Shown piece by piece: positions 12,588 to 23,615 of a DNA stretch of 64,000 nucleotides. This DNA comes from Sanguinoderma infundibulare (Eukaryota; Basidiomycota; Agaricomycetes; Polyporales; Polyporaceae). Numbering within the stretch: the first letter of the stretch is position 1; every line of letters begins with the position of its first letter. Under the pieces are notes generated by a model, which was given only the letters and a program-made list of their open reading frames with translations, had not been told where the DNA came from and made no database searches. The translations under genes were made by a program, and so were the position numbers. The DNA is taken from contig JAVLRN010000005.1 in NCBI GenBank assembly GCA_032821775.1, forward strand, positions 496,001 to 560,000. Reading direction: 5' to 3'.

Positions 12588-12880
12588 CGCAGAGGTAAGT
12601 TGGACGAGTACGTGGTGGGGAGAAGAGTCGAGGGCGATGACCTACTTAAGTATCGCACAGGATGTCCACCAGCGAGGCTGGGCAATTCTGGCAGATTGAC
12701 GCATCGCAGCATACCAGTGTCCTTTCCAGACAGCTTCTCGCACGTAGGCGCGGGGCCAGCATCCGGAGATTTGTCCGAAAGCAGCGGCTCACCTACGGTT
12801 TCCTCCACCCTCCACGACTCATATACCATCGAAACAACCAATGCTTGGTGTACGATATTGGATCTATAACGGTACAACTT

Positions 12881-14191
12881 TCACGCCGTCTCTTGCGGGC
12901 GGACAACCAACTTCACTCCGCTGACCTCGTTATTCTTCAAGCGCTGTAGCCCTCCGACGATGCCGTTCAGGCCTCCAGGCAGGATCTCCGTACGGTTTGG
13001 CTGTGCAACGAGATGAGTCCAGTACCCACGGATCTCCGAGGACAACCCACCTTGATATCGCCATTCTCGAGCAACGCAGGCAGTGCCTCGAGCAACGTTC
13101 GGCCGATCTCGTGATTCACTTCCGTCCTGAAGAGCCCATGAGCCATATGCACGGCTTTCCCTTCCTTCTTCGCCTTCTCTTGCAGCTCGGTGTCGGCAGG
13201 CTGGACGGTCACGAAGTCCCCTCCCTGCGCTGTCAGGGCATACCCGATAGATTGGGTCTCGGGGGTGGAGACCGCATCGTAGACGACCTCGAAGGGACCT
13301 CCGGCGATCTTCGTCGCTTCCACGATGAGCTGGTCGGAGGGGAGCTTGCGGTCGAGGACGTGCGTCGCGCCCAGGGTCTGTAGCAAGGACGCGTTGTGCG
13401 GGGACGCGGTCGTGATGATCGGAGAGAAGCCGGAGAGGCGGGCAACTTGGATCACTGTAGAATGCGCGTTAGCATCGATAAGCATCGGGTATCGTTGAAC
13501 GAGTAAGATACGAACCGAATTGGCCCACAGAAGTTGCGCCTGCGAGCACGATGAACGGCTTGCCGGCGTACTTGCCGCGGCCACCTTCGATCCATGGCGC
13601 CGTCAGCCTGGCAGACGGTGCGGACTTGTCTTGGTTGAAGAGAGGGAAGCTGGCCGTCGCAATACCAGTAGGTAAGGTGGCGGCGTCTTCGAACGACAAA
13701 GCGGCAGGTATCTGCGGGTCAGAGCACTTAATGATCCTATCCACCTGACAGTCGAACGAGCATGGTACTTGCCTTAGCTGCGAACGTGTAGGGAAGAACG
13801 AAATATTGCGTGAACGTGCCAATTGTCGTCTGCTTGACGGCATCAACCCAGCCTTGGACAATCCTAAGGTCAGCGTGTTGTGAGCGTCCAATAGATACAC
13901 ACTACGTAATGGGGTCACTTACACGCGGTCACCGACAGCGAAGGACGAAGCCGGTACGTTCTCTCCGAGCTGTATAACAGAACCTGCAGCGTCAAATCCC
14001 AGCACCGTAGGGTACCGTTCGACGAAATAACCCATAGCCTGAATCTTCCAGTCCACGGGGTTGAGCGCGGTCGCCTCGATCTTGACCAGTATTTCGTCCG
14101 GTCCAGGCTTCGGAGTTTCTGTCGACCTGACAGCGAACTCGCCAAGCTTGGATTCGAGGAACAAGGACTTGTGCTGAGCCGGTGCGGACAT
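12881..14191 (-). CDS. MDR-superfamily oxidoreductase (GroES-like, enoyl-reductase type)
   Basis: A medium-chain dehydrogenase/reductase that probably reduces a C=C or C=O bond with NAD(P)H; the substrate is unknown. About five exons. The start at 14191 gives MSAPAQHKSLFLESKLGEFA. The GroES-like half shows TALNPVDWKIQAMGY and VLGFDAAGSVIQLGENVP. GFDAAG stands where zinc alcohol dehydrogenases have GHE, so catalytic zinc is unlikely. The cofactor-binding half shows VLAGATSVGQF (AGxxxVG Rossmann turn), GFSPIITTASPHNASLLQTL and LGATHVLDR. The last exon encodes GGLQRLKNNEVSGVKLVVR, the typical C-terminus of trans-acting enoyl reductase/ToxD-like MDR proteins. No biosynthetic gene cluster is seen around it, so a housekeeping or detoxification role is as likely as a secondary-metabolite one. 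Confidence 0.87.
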
Positions 14192-14554
14192 GATGCGTGT
14201 GGAATTGAGGACGGGCGATTCCTACAGAGAGCGGCGAAAAGGAATAAGAGTGGTGACGAGAATGGCTTTGGTGGTCGAAGGCTTCTTTTATGCGTGCATT
14301 TAAGTTCCGTGTCTCGTTGTTTTGGAGACCTTACGAAGCAACTGGCGACACTCTGACATTAGTAAGGCGCATACACCGCAGCTCAGAATTTGGATCAGCA
14401 GGTCGTGGCAGAGAGGAAAGAACTGAACGACTTAAGCCCGACAAAGTCGGAGACGACGCATATTGCGATCGGGGAATGGTTAGTTTATGCACCGAGAATA
14501 TGTGCTTGCGTGAGAACATCACAAAGGTGTGTCAGTGACAGAACAGATCTAGTA

Positions 14555-14860
14555 CGCAGTACGCTGGACCAACTGACATGGCGAGCGATTGACGCAAAGA
14601 ATGCATATACACGCCTGTGAAAATTATCGGTCAGCATTTGAAATATACTCAATGAAATGACGAATGAACATACAGACAGATCACAGCCGGCTGGCATGGC
14701 TCGAAAAATCCAGTCGGGAGTTTGAGAACAAGGGATCTCCGAGGAAGGACTCGGAGTCAGCTCCAGTGAAACCAGATTTCCCATGGATGGCATCCCACCG
14801 GCCGCAATTTGGTCGACGGATGTCGTTGTAGACAAGGGGTGGTTCGGAGCAGCTGCTGAC
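14555..14860 (+). repeat. Dispersed repeat R1, copy 1
   Basis: Similar by eye to 30,252-30,525 in the same orientation. The best block is CCTGTGAAAATTATCGGTCA followed by GCATTTGAAAT; further matches are GGATCTCCGAGGAAG and a block around GGTCGACGGATGTCGT. The left end may encode the tail of a short reading frame (RAIDAKNAYTRL, stop) that resembles the end of the frame next to copy 2 (RAIHPRNARL, stop). So the repeat may include the 3' end of a duplicated gene. Confidence 0.65.
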
Positions 14861-14867
14861 AGCTTCA

Positions 14868-15542
14868 AAGTGGACGCAATCCACCACCACCATCCGACGC
14901 CGGCTGTGCATAAGCGCCCTATCCCATATCCGGAAGGTGATTCAACGTCCGCCTTATCAGCTGGACTTGTTGTCTGGACTTGTTGTCTCTGACTGCAAAG
15001 TCTCCGCATAGGCCAAGCATGGGCCTGGCCATCTCGTTGAGGCCACCGAGGATTTCTTTCATGGCATGCCACTGAAACGCGCCATGTATGTGGTCCCTTT
15101 CAAGGGGAAGAGGAGGCCATTGGAGGCCTCATTGGTTCCCAGCATCTAAATCTGTGCGTATCTGTCCCGCTGTGGTTCCATCACTTCAGCCACTTGAGAC
15201 GAACTGACATGCAGCTTCAGGCTTGAGATCTTGGGAACCTACATTGCTTGCGCGGCTTTGCGACACAGACAGACTGAACGGCGTCCCATTCGTTAGTTAT
15301 CTTCCGCGTTCGGTGGCGCCTCACGCTCACTTTTATTCAGACCGTGAAGGCAAGTCATGTGAGTACTATCGGAGGAGGAGGCGCGCTTCATTTTGATGTT
15401 TGCAGTCAGTCCCGGTGCGAGACGACTCGGCGTCGAAAGGACAAGTCAAGCTGATAAGGCGGACATTGAGTCGCCATGGGAGCAGCTTATGCACAACCTG
15501 CGTCGGATCGTGGTGGGTGGATTGCGTCCACTCCAGACTGAA
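14868..15542. repeat. Inverted-repeat element with ~103-bp arms
   Basis: Arm 14,868-14,972 is the approximate reverse complement of arm 15,441-15,542. Shared blocks, on the strand of the left arm, include GTGGACGCAATCCACC, ATCCGACGC, GTGCATAAGC and GTCCGCCTTATCAGCTGGAC (with a few changes). Identity is roughly 80% by eye. About 470 bp lie between the arms and show no transposase. It could be a degenerate fold-back or MITE-like element, or two copies of a repeat in opposite orientation. Confidence 0.65.
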
Positions 15543-16279
15543 CTCGAGCTCGCATACTGAACGGTGGAAGTGCAACCCCTTCAAGCATGCTATCCTTCAG
15601 TGCAAGGGCGAATCTGGCCCGGGCCTCGGGCATAAATGGTACGCCCGAACCACCGGGACCAGTGGCCACGGACGGGATCAGTCCAACCTAGTCTAACAGG
15701 TGCGGGAAGCCCCAGATTTGAATGAGATTCGTCTCTTCTTGGCCGCTCCCGAGAATCTCCACCGGCTATTGCGGCCGCGGCATTGGACAAAATGGGGAAG
15801 CGTTCCTATTCATTGATGGCCGGCGTTTAGAGTTTTCGGTGATCGGACCCACTCGCATGGCCTCACCTAGTGACCCGCAGTACAGGCCATCCTCTCTTTC
15901 ATTTCGCGACACCGTCCACTCACGATGACGGCCTATGACGGCGCGGTTCTCCCTAGCGAGCGCGGCTACACCGTCGGCTATTCAGAACGCGCGGGCGTGC
16001 ATGCGTAGTGCCATCAAATATTCGGGGGACGAGGTACGTAGACACCATTGGACGAAGAAGTGACAGTCCTCCACCGTCCTATTGGCCTTCTCGCGTTCCT
16101 AGTCGCTGGAGACTTTCTTTCATCATAGGCTCATACGATTACGCACCTCATATCGCCACCCTGCTCTAGGCCCCTTCATCCCGGCCTGCCTTTCCTGCTC
16201 TCCCTCTCGCCCACCATCCTCTCCCCGGTTCCTCCTCCCCGACCCTCCAACGAGCCCAAGGCCGCATACCATCGCCACG

Positions 16280-17489
16280 ATGACGCTCCCGGACATCAAG
16301 GTCTACGCCTCGCGCGACTTCAAGCACTACCGCCCCGTCGTGTCCCCCGTCGCGGACATTGCTGCACGCTTCTACGGGTTCATGGCCTCCATATCGGACG
16401 GGGCCTCTCACGCCCGCTACGCGTACGCGACCGCATTCGAGGGCGTTGAGCCCCGCACGCCCGGCGGCTTCCAGGGCTCCGAACTCGACCGCAACGTGCA
16501 AGCCATGCTCGCGAACCCCCCAATCATCGTCTTCGCGCAGGGCCCGATGCATCCATGGGGCCTCTTCCAGGACGTGGAGCAGCAGAGCGTTAGCTCGGGG
16601 AACACGAACGGGAGCGCCGCGCAGTTGGACCCCGTGAACTGCGTGCGTATGAACGGCTGCCGTCCGCGGCGATCTACATTCGTGCTGAGAACAAAGCTCG
16701 CAGATATTCTTGCCGTGGGCCGTCCACCAGGCACTGAAGGAAGCCATCGACGGGGACGACGAGAACGACAAGTCCGTCGCGTCTTTCTTCCTTCTCGCGG
16801 GCATCGTGCACGAGACTGCGCACTGGATCGCTGGCCAAGTACGTCTCACATCCCGTCTCCGTCTCCTTCTGCGCCCCCTAATCCAATCGCTCATCCGTCC
16901 GCTTTCTTCTCAGCGTCATGGGTACAAGCACGACCCGGCGCGGGACAAGAAGAAGACTTCCCTGCTCGCGAAGCTCGACTTCACGAAGGCCAAGATGACC
17001 ACCCATACGCGTCGCGACTGGGGCACGCACGCGAAGGAGCTTCTCCTCGGCTGGGCTTACACCTTCATGTGCGTCATGCTTTCACATGCCCCTCCTTCGC
17101 CGCCGTTCTCTCCGTGACACGCCCGTTGGAATTCGCCCATCCCCGCGCCTGTTGCATAACTTTCATTTCCGCCGCAATTGTCCGCTCGCTAACCATCCGC
17201 GTCCACGGCGCGCCCACCCGCTGATGACAGGTCGTACGCCGACGGTACTCACGAGCTCGTCTCGGAGCGCATCAAGCCCGTCCTGCCGCATCTCCGACCG
17301 GCGCTCTCGCGCGATGCGCAGGAGTACTTCATCGGCTGCCCGCTGCCCACGATCATCGACATCTCAAAGTACGGCGCGCCGAAGGAGCACGAGGTGCCCA
17401 AGTGGCGGCCAAAGAGTGACTTCCTCATCGTGAGCTGCACGAGCCCCGACTTCAGCTGTCATCACGGCGCGTGTCGCTTGCGGGATTAG
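16280..17489 (+). CDS. Uncharacterised HEXXH-motif protein
   Basis: A 303-residue protein in four exons: 16280-16642, 16704-16838, 16914-17068 and 17231-17489. I recognise no named family. Exon 1 encodes KVYASRDFKHYRPVVSPVAD and PPIIVFAQGPMHPWGLFQ. Exon 2 carries FFLLAGIVHETAHWIAGQ, a hydrophobic strand leading into HETAH, which fits the HEXXH zinc-binding signature of metallopeptidases. Exon 4 contains IGCPLPTIIDIS and KYGAPKEHEVP, with several Cys and His near the end (SPDFSCHHGACRLRD). A third zinc ligand was not assigned; acidic residues in exon 3 or 4 are candidates. No signal peptide is visible, so an intracellular protein is likely. Metallopeptidase activity is inferred from one motif only. 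Confidence 0.7.
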
Positions 17490-18601
17490 ACGGATGCGGG
17501 AGCCCCGGTGGTGTTATGCATGTGCTGTACTGCGGGTGCCGGGTGAGCGGAGAGTTGTGGGACTGAAGTTTGGGCTGATCGCCCATCCTGTTTTGTATAC
17601 CAGGCAATTTCGCCTTCTCGGTCGTTTCTTTCGTTTCGCGTCTATCTCTCTCTCTACGTATAACACTCTCGTTCGACCTGCATGACAGACGTTGTACATC
17701 GCCGCTCGCCCTCAGTACTAGTACTCAGACGACGAATGGGGGGGGGGCTCAATCCTGTTCCTCATGGACGTCGGTCTCCTGCTGTATCCATGGAATACTT
17801 ACTCATCATAACGGATCTTCTCGCATTTGCCTAGAAAGCATTCGCTCCGTCCGCTGAAACCAATAAACCAGGTGTTCCTGCGCCATCGCGCGCGGGATGT
17901 GCGCAAACGGGGGTTTGATTCGATTGGTTTCGGGGCGCTGGTCCTGGTGGCGCTGACGCGCGTGCGACTCGCGGGACCGGGTGGCGCACGCCCGAATGGC
18001 TAGCACGCGTGGCTCGCAACCACCATCAAATTCGTTTGGCTACGCGCATTGGGGTGCATTTTGTGTAACGAGCCTCCATGTGTGCATCGTGATTCATACC
18101 GCAGCGTTCGCCTTCCACCCTTTCTCTCCCTTCCTATCTTTCGCATTGCATTTCTTTCCCTTTTCGGGTTAGTTTACATTACTTTTGGCGAGGGTATTTA
18201 CCTCAACTATTTACCGTAGCGTAAGTCAGTCCAATCAGATCCGTTCTTCCGTTCTCAATTCCACCACCAGTCCACGATGGACGGAGCCACTCATTGCAGG
18301 ATGGTTGGCCAGATTTGGTAACTCAGACGCTCGCTCCGCCCCGCTGGCATTTGCCCGCTTGCAGCGGCATAAATGTCAGCCAGGTCCTGCCATCAGAAGT
18401 CTCGTCCACATGTACGACGTCAGGCCGTTTCATCGTGCCCTCATCGGATGTGGCGTATATATGGAAGTGCGGAGCGATTGGGCCAGGCTCTAGTCAAGCC
18501 ATCTTCGTTCAAGCTCAAGTCTCATGTAAGCGCATACAAGATGACCGACTCGCAGCATGCTAGACTGACGGAGATCGACGTCAAGACTCGACGGACCTCA
18601 C
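17490..18601. other. Intergenic region with repeat R2 and a G-run
   Basis: No gene is recognised. A run of ten G lies near 17,738. An Arg/Ala-coding GC-rich stretch at 17,870-18,010 shows no family motif. The right half contains repeat R2. An ATG at 18,541 opens a 49-codon frame (starting MTDSQHA) with no recognisable similarity. Confidence 0.4.
18270..18475 (+). repeat. Dispersed repeat R2, copy 1 (with TATA)
   Basis: Similar to 30,545-30,745 in the same orientation. Best blocks are CCAGATTTGGTAACTCAGAC, followed by GCTCG(C/T)TCCGCCC, then AGAAGTCTCGTCCACA and CGACGTCA. About 30 bp to the right, GCGTATATATGG (near 18,454) resembles the TATA-like sequences that follow in the R3 copies. This copy may therefore be the upstream half of the same promoter-like cassette. 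Confidence 0.7.
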
Positions 18602-19057
18602 TCACCAGCGACGGCGGTGGAGATCACCGCCATTCTTGCTTGAGCCCTCGGAATCCTCGTCCTCGTCCTTGCGCTTCGTCAGCTTGAACTCGCCCTTGGC
18701 CTCCTCATCCTCATCGTCCACGCCGTTCATCTCGACAGCTTCACCGTTCTCCTCCCTCGCCCCCTCCTTTTTGATATTCTTATTCCCGCCCTCCCCTTCC
18801 GACACATCTGCACTCTCTTCGTCTCCCGGCTCTTCCCCCTCCTCGTCCTCGCCTGATGGCTTGAGGTGAATCTTCCCATCGGCGGCCTCGCCGTCGCCCA
18901 CGAATCGGATGCCCTCCTTGGAGACCTCGATCCGGATAGACTCGCCGAGCAGGGAGAGATCGCGGACGATGCGGCCGAACTGGGACGAGGGCATGGTCAC
19001 AGACGCGTCGTACTCGGCGTCCGCTATGCGCAGCATGTCGAGGGCCATCGGCTTCAT
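18602..19057 (-). pseudogene. Truncated PCNA copy
   Basis: The 151-codon frame encodes only an internal slice of the sliding clamp PCNA: LDMLRIADAEYDASVTMPSS, then QFGRIVRDLSLLGESIRIEV, then SKEGIRFVGDGEAADGKI. A Glu/Asp/Lys-rich tail follows, resembling the acidic insert of basidiomycete PCNAs, and it stops at GGDLHRRRW. The N-terminal domain, the interdomain loop and the C-terminal half of domain 2 are absent, so trimer formation and DNA encirclement are not possible. A stop codon (TAA) lies three codons upstream of the first ATG, and I found no flanking exon carrying the missing parts. I read it as a fragment left by a partial duplication. Expression as a short acidic protein cannot be excluded. 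Confidence 0.75.
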
Positions 19058-19410
19058 TTCTTACTCGTCAATGCCGCCCGAGTCTGCTTAACGACATGCT
19101 GACGGCTCAACTTCAAGCAAGTACACGCAAAGTTTAACCCGATCCCCATGTAATTAGTGGGAAACATCGACGATCATCGGCTGTCTGCTGGTCCCAGGTG
19201 CCCACACATGTGCATGTTTGCGTTTTCGATTGGGCAATGAGTTACAACCTCATTACCTGTAGCCATCTATCCACATCGCGGCAAGCGGCTCGGCCGGATA
19301 AAACAGCGCCGGTCACCACTGGAACGCTGCATGGTATATCGACGACCAACGGTAAGGATACAATTTCTCGGACACGGCTACAGCGAATGCACATCTCCTC
19401 TCCTCCACCA

Positions 19411-21079
19411 TCACGAGCCCTCCTGCTTCGCCGCCTCTGCGGCCGAATGCGCGCCATCTTCTGGTGCTTCAGGGACGGCGGACCCGTCCTCGGTAACGAG
19501 CCCATTCGCCGTGCCGTCAGCAGTAGCCTTCTCGTTCTTGCCCTTGCCCGGCGGTGGGGGGTGGTACACTTTGACCTGGAACGAAAAGATTCATATTCGA
19601 TTCGCCAGCCAGTTCACTTCCGACAAAAAAGAACGGAACAGAAAACGAGGAAACGCCTTCCCACCTTCTTCTTCTTGTCCGCCTTCGCGTTCGGGTCCGG
19701 GTATGCGAGCTTCTCGATCCGCTGCCACTCCTCGTCCTCCTCGAACATCTTCCGGATCGGGTCCAGCAGCTTCACGATCGTGTCCGCCACCGCCGTCTTC
19801 AGGTCCTTCGGGTGCACCCTCCTCTCCGCAAAGTCCGCCTTGAGCGCGTCGAAGTCGCTGTAGTGCAGCGGCCCGCCGTGCTCCTCCTTGCGGGAGATCG
19901 AGAAGATGGTGCCGTCCGGGGCGCCGTCGAGGACGAACGGCGCCTGGGAGCCGACAGCGTGGGCGCCCTCTTCGGCGTCGACGCCGGTCTTGCCCTGGAG
20001 GCGCTCGACGCGGAGCTCGCTGATGGGCATGAGCACGGCCTGGACGAAGGCGAGGACGCCGTTCTGGTCGGTGTTGCCCTCCTCGCAGAAGGCGGCCTTG
20101 ATCTTGCGGCGGACGGCCTCGGGCGGGTCGAGGAAGTCGATCTTGGAGTTGGGGTCCGAGGACGACATCTTGCCGCCCCCGAGGCCGGGCACCATCGGGT
20201 TCATCAGGTGCGCGCGTTTGCGGTACCCGAGGCGGGGAAGGTAGAGCTCCGCGAACGTGAAGATTTTCCTCTGTGATGAAACGCGTCTTATCAGCGGTCT
20301 GTGCTGCCAGCAGGGCCTCGAGCGAGTGAGTGCGAACCTGGTCGACGCCGCCGAACTGGAAGTCGACGTCGAGGTACTGCTCGTCGAGAGCCTGCAGGTT
20401 GGGGTAGAGGAGGCCGCTGAGGAGCGGACTCTCGACCTGTTTTACGACTTCCGCCCCGGCCTTCTTGGCGTCGTGTTCGGTCACGAGCGCGCAGAGCTTG
20501 TAGTTGTCAAGGTTGTACTCCTTGGTCAACTCGTAGGACGATCCCTCCACGAAGCGGAGCCTCGAGGTAGGAATGCCCAGTGAGGTGAACACCGCGAGCA
20601 GGACCTTCCTGTAGTACTGTGTTCGATGCGCCACGAGCTCCAGGGGAGCCTTGAGGTTGTCTAAGAAAGCGTGGACATCTGGAGCAAAAGATCAATTGGT
20701 AAGTAAGGAGAGGCTACCAAGCATGCTACAATGCGCTGTACCGGCTAGCAGAACGATAACTTCCACGCCTGCGCGGAGGAAATCGGCAATCTTGGTGAGG
20801 GGGACGAAGTAACCAATATGAGCTAGACAAGAACCATTAAGCGAAACAAGGACCTGAGAGCATGTCTGATCGAAAACATACGGCGGCCTGTGGGTGCAGT
20901 TCCTATTGTAACAATTTTTAACCTTGGGAAAGAGGAGAGAAAGAAGGATAGAATCCCGTACCCCAGTAGCACTTGGGTGCTCTGCCCTCGGCCAAAATGG
21001 CCTTGATCGAGTCCCCGCCGAGGACCTCTTCTAGTCTACGGGTGATGAGTTCGAACTTTTCGTCTGCTGTCGAGGCCAT
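19411..21079 (-). CDS. TYS1: Cytoplasmic tyrosyl-tRNA synthetase
   Basis: Class I aminoacyl-tRNA synthetase that charges tRNA-Tyr. The start at 21079 gives [21 protein letters not shown] short exon near 20,900 supplies TAPTGRPHIGY, the HIGH-type signature. Following exons give [39 protein letters not shown] and [19 protein letters not shown], with KMSSS intact and the Tyr-binding GGxDQ motif present. The C-terminus adds [14 protein letters not shown] and a last exon ([15 protein letters not shown], ending AAKQEGS) that is lysine- then Ala/Glu-rich, as in fungal cytosolic enzymes. No mitochondrial presequence is visible. At least six exons. Confidence 0.95.
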
Positions 21080-21466
21080 GGGACGTCTAGATGGTGGTGG
21101 AAGAAGGGACAAGCGAGGCCGAGCGATGCGTGGTTCAGCCACTTTACAGCCCCATCTTGACTCGATCTCGGCCACGTGTCTCAGCTCAAATTGACCCGAT
21201 CGATCATCCAATTTGGGTAATTAACATTCAGCGGGTGGTTCAAGTCTGCTCTTCCGTGCCCTCCTCGTATATCTTTCGCACTTAAAAATGACTCGTCAGT
21301 GCAGCCTGTGCTTTGTCTAATTCGTAGAACACAGCAAATGGCGATGTTGTCCGTCAAGGCGTATATGGCTACATATCTACGATTCACGAACCACTAACGA
21401 TAGCGTACACTAACACGAGCGATGGAGAACAACATCCCTCTACCAAACACCAGTGACAAATTCCCA

Positions 21467-23313
21467 TTATGATGTCGGTGTCGCAGGGGTAGGACGGAAC
21501 GAGTCCCTCTTCCGGCTGCTCTGCGTCTCGACGCGGACGTACTCGGACTCCTCGCGTGCCACATCCTCGTCCTTGACCACGCCCATGTACGCCTCACCGA
21601 GGAGCTGGAGTGCGATTGCCCGCAGTTGAAGTTTGTACCGGGGGACGGCCGGATCTTCGAGCACGCGGTCGCATGTCTCGCGCAGCACTGACTCGACCTC
21701 AAGCTTCGTACCCTACACGCAGCACGGTCAGCACGGCGCTAGATAGAGTCTTTGCAGGACAACTCGCCTTGAAGAGCGCCTGCAAGCCCTTCTCCGCCGC
21801 TTGCTCCTCAAGTCGACGCTTTTCTTCAGGCGTCAGGTTACCGGCCTTCTCTGCAGCCTGGATCTGTTCAAAGACGCCCTTGAGTTCCATCGCGGCACGC
21901 AAGGTCGACACGCTGAGAAGGCACGATCAGATGTGAACCGCTTGCAAACTCGCATACTGGAACATACGTTTCGCTGAAGACATGGTATTTGCCTTGTACG
22001 TTGTGTAGCCAACCGCCCATGCCGAGGAAAGTCTGGTTGGACGCAAGATACTGCTTGCCTTTCTGCGCGTACACGAAGCCGATAGCATGCAGCAGGTCGA
22101 CGCCATACGATTCCTGTTTGAGCTCGTCCGCCTCCAGCCTGCATATTGTTCGGAAGCTCTCCGTGACCTGCGGGTCGTTCGGGCTCGTCGCGGACTCGGT
22201 GAATATCGAGATCTTGCGGTCCAAGTTCTCCACGAGCTTCTGTATGCGCTCCGCGCGCACGGCCGCTTTCTGGAACGCACAGCCGGTCACCCGCGAGCAG
22301 CTGATGGGAGCGACGACCGACACTCACCTCTGCCGACTGCTTCCTCGCCTTCTCGTCCCGCTTCGCCTTCTCCTCCGGACTCAGGATCTCGCGTCCCTTG
22401 GCGTCCCGCTGCACCTCCTCCTCTCCTTCCTCCTCCTGCAGCGCCGCCTTCATGTCCCTCGCCAGGCTGATGTGGCCAATGATCGGGACGAAGCGTTCGC
22501 CGCCGAAGATGGTGCCGAAGATCTCTTCCGGATCGACGAAGCCGCCTTCGGGTGCGCCCTCCTTGGGCCCGAATTCATTGTACTTGCGTCGGAGTTGTGG
22601 GTCGGACAAGGTCTGGTATGCGATGGCGATCTCCTTGAACCGGTCTTCTGCGTGAGGGTCGTCGCGGTTCTTGTCCGGATGGAATTTGATCGCCAGTCGC
22701 CCTTCAGCAGGTTAGCATGGGTTGAGAAGAGAAGTTGACGAGAGAAAGGGGACCGGTGTTCGGTCGGTCATTGGCATGCGCGACGGACTGCATCTCGCTC
22801 GCCTCACCCACGACCGGCGCGACCATGTGGAATGCACGCATGCCAGCAGCGTAGCCAACCCGGAGGGAGGCGCGTCCATGGCCCCTCCTTCCTGCCCATT
22901 GACGACCAGACGAGCCACGAAAGAGTAGGCGTATATCGGGACTTACGATATGCCTTCTTGATATCCTCTGCGCTCGCGTCCACCGGCACCCCAAGCAAGT
23001 CATAGTATCCCGTCTCCAGCGGCTTCTCCTGCGTCCCAATCTTCCTCCCTTTCCGCGCCGCTTGCGAAGCCGACGCCGCGCCCCCGTTCCCGCTCCCGCT
23101 CGCGAGGTTGATCTGGCTCGAATACTGGCTTGGGACTTGGTTGGGGTAGAAGGCGTGCGTGATGACGGTGTGGCAGCTAAAGCAGTGGATACTGAGAAGC
23201 GTGCCTGGTCGAGGAGCGGGTGATGGGACGGGGAACTCTAGGGAGACGGAACATTGCGAGCAGGTTGTGGGGATGTGGGGTATAAGGGGTCGGGACTGGA
23301 TCGTTGCGCTCAT
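21467..23313 (-). CDS. J-domain co-chaperone with N-terminal zinc ribbon and DnaJ-X domain (Caj1/Djp1 type)
   Basis: An Hsp40 partner of Hsp70. The start at 23313 is the first ATG of the frame (MSATIQSRPLIPHIP). The N-terminus has two CxxC pairs, TTCSQCSV and IHCFSCHT, suggesting a small zinc ribbon. The J-domain follows: ETGYYDLLGVPVDASAEDIK, then AIKFHPDKNRDD with the HPD tripeptide intact, and AYQTLSDPQLRRKYNEFG. After it come EEIFGTIFGGERFVPIIGHI and a charged segment (EEEGEEEVQRDAKGREILSP). A helical X-domain then reads SYGVDLLHAIGFVYAQKGKQ and GGWLHNVQGKYHVFSET. This order matches yeast Caj1/Djp1, the latter involved in peroxisomal and organellar import. At least six exons. It shares a 302-bp divergent promoter with WRAP73. 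Confidence 0.9.
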
Positions 23314-23615
23314 TGCGGGTCGTAAGTCGTTGTCGAAGACAGGTCAGCACGCAGTGTTTGTGAGGAGCGGTCTCGGTCAAGCTCAGGGTGCGTTCATTCG
23401 TATGACCGAACGACTGGCACGGGGTGATGATGATGATGCTCAAGCAAGGTGGGCTACCGGTCCAAGCGCCCACACCCCCTTCACTTGCTTGCGCGTCGGG
23501 TGGGTCGGGGCGCCGGCGCGACACCTCGTGGGGCAACGCTTCTGCTCTTCATCCACTCGGACATCAGCTTCGCCTCTCTGTCCACAATCATCAATGTCCA
23601 TCGCTCTCTAAAGCA
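23314..23615. promoter_or_regulatory. Divergent promoter (J-protein / WRAP73)
   Basis: The interval of 302 bp separates two outward start codons. It contains a GATGATGATGATG run near 23,427. No TATA box or known operator stands out; compactness is the only evidence for shared control. Confidence 0.45.

Larger units (their letters stand above)
14192..16279. other. Repeat-rich 2-kb region without a recognised gene
   Basis: The interval holds a dispersed repeat (14,555-14,860, related to 30,252-30,525) and a pair of about 103-bp inverted repeats (14,868-14,972 and 15,441-15,542). Frames on both strands are short and lack family motifs. From about 16,080 the sequence is CT-rich and is probably the promoter and leader of the HEXXH gene. 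Confidence 0.5.

Noticed and set aside
19591..20634. 347-codon frame in the TyrRS gene that turns into an Arg/Pro-rich stretch
   Set aside because: Only its first part is the real exon; the rest is read-through of an intron into a wrong frame.
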